A stretch of 64,000 nt of DNA from Buchnera aphidicola (Chaetogeoica yunlongensis). GTDB taxonomy: Bacteria; Pseudomonadota; Gammaproteobacteria; Enterobacterales; Enterobacteriaceae. Below the pieces are notes generated by a model that had not been told where the DNA came from, did not search any database, and saw nothing but the letters and a program-made list of their open reading frames with translations. The stretch covers positions 496,001-560,000 of the forward strand of contig CP139909.1 in assembly GCA_039829965.1 (NCBI GenBank), given 5' to 3'. The position numbers were made by a program, and so were the translations under genes. Shown piece by piece: positions 63,634 through 64,000 of the stretch. Position 1 is the stretch's first letter. Each line of letters starts with the position of its first letter.

Positions 63634-64000
63634 ATGTCAGAAATGACTCCTCGAGAAATAGTAAAAGAACTTGACCGATTTATTATTGGTCAAGAAAAAG
63701 CAAAACGCGCTGTAGCTATTGCATTACGAAATAGATGGCGTCGAATGAAACTTAATAAAGAACTAAGATACGAGATAACACCAAAAAATATTCTTATGAT
63801 TGGTCCTACAGGAGTAGGTAAAACTGAAATAGCTAGACGATTAGCTAAATTAGCTAATGCTCCCTTTATAAAAGTCGAAGCTACAAAATTTACCGAAATA
63901 GGATATGTTGGTAAAGAAGTAGATTCAATTATTAGAGAATTAACTGATTCTGCAATTAAAATGATTAAAAGTTCAGCAATAAAAAAAAATAAAAAAAGAG
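63634..64000 (+). CDS. hslU: HslU, ATPase subunit of HslUV (partial, N-terminal part only)
   Basis: HslU is the AAA+ unfoldase that feeds HslV. Only about 122 codons are in the window; the gene continues past base 64000. It opens [20 protein letters not shown], with Walker [21 protein letters not shown] near residue 58 and [19 protein letters not shown]. The beginning of the I domain is visible at the edge, already lysine-rich. Confidence 0.96.
   Translation, partial: MSEMTPREIVKELDRFIIGQEKAKRAVAIALRNRWRRMKLNKELRYEITPKNILMIGPTGVGKTEIARRLAKLANAPFIKVEATKFTEIGYVGKEVDSIIRELTDSAIKMIKSSAIKKNKKR

Overview
The window is a chromosomal segment of an extremely AT-rich, reduced gammaproteobacterial genome. 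Gene content, protein similarity to Escherichia coli and above all gene order (str and S10/spc ribosomal clusters, tusDCB-fkpA, tsgA, trpS-rpe-aroB-aroK, tRNA-Ser, deoD-deoB, prfC, nfuA, bioH, ssb, dnaB, gshB-yqgE-ruvX, trmB/mutY-yggX-murI, sbcB, dut, rplI-rpsR-rpsF, purA, hflKC, miaA-mutL, mtlAD, pgi, orn, tRNA-Gly, amiB, rpmE, hslVU) point to Buchnera aphidicola, the obligate aphid endosymbiont. The host lineage cannot be named from sequence alone. There are no insertion sequences, prophages, CRISPR arrays or large repeats, and I see no new multi-gene system. The interest lies in genome decay and in one rearranged metabolic cluster.

Layout. 1-15.6 kb: a minus-strand translation block, read from high to low coordinates as tusD-C-B, rpsL-rpsG-fusA-tufA, then rpsJ through rpsQ (S10), rplN through rplO (spc) and the start of secY. 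15.7-22 kb: fkpA, tsgA (+), trpS, rpe, aroB, aroK. 22.3-28.8 kb: tRNA-Ser(GGA), nucleoside salvage deoB-deoD, prfC, nfuA, bioH (+), ssb. 29.8-33.7 kb: plus-strand dnaB and gshB-yqgE-ruvX. 33.9-38.6 kb: a chromosomal leucine cluster in the order leuB-leuC-leuD-leuA, lying between ruvX and hemW. 39.2-45 kb: a decaying hemW, trmB, mutY-yggX, murI, sbcB. 45.1-47.6 kb: two tRNAs (Asn; Ile2 with CAT anticodon), dut, rplI-rpsR-rpsF. 48.2-60.2 kb (all minus): purA, hflC-hflK, miaA-mutL, mtlD-mtlA, pgi. 60.6-64 kb: orn, tRNA-Gly, amiB (frameshifted), rpmE, hslV and the start of hslU.

How the genes fit together. Much of the window serves translation: ribosomal proteins, elongation factors, RF3, TrpRS, and the tRNA modifiers TusBCD, MiaA and TrmB. 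A second theme is nutrition of the host: leucine (leuABCD) and shikimate-pathway steps (aroB, aroK). Mannitol uptake and oxidation (mtlA, mtlD) feed fructose-6-phosphate to Pgi. Retained upkeep functions include MutY and MutL, Fe-S/iron handling (NfuA, YggX) and proteolysis (HslVU, HflKC).

The most notable points are these. (1) LeuA ends at 387 residues, before the C-terminal leucine-sensing domain, and a recognisable stub lies just past its stop codon. (2) The leu order looks like a circular permutation of leuABCD, as expected if a leu plasmid integrated into the chromosome. (3) HemW has lost all three cysteines of its radical-SAM motif and is frameshifted at a nine-A run. (4) AmiB keeps its catalytic residues, but its N-terminal part is split at a nine-T run. 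(5) Clean consensus promoters are visible mostly in front of tRNA genes. Intergenic stretches of 0.4-1.1 kb otherwise contain only AT-rich sequence in which I recognise nothing.
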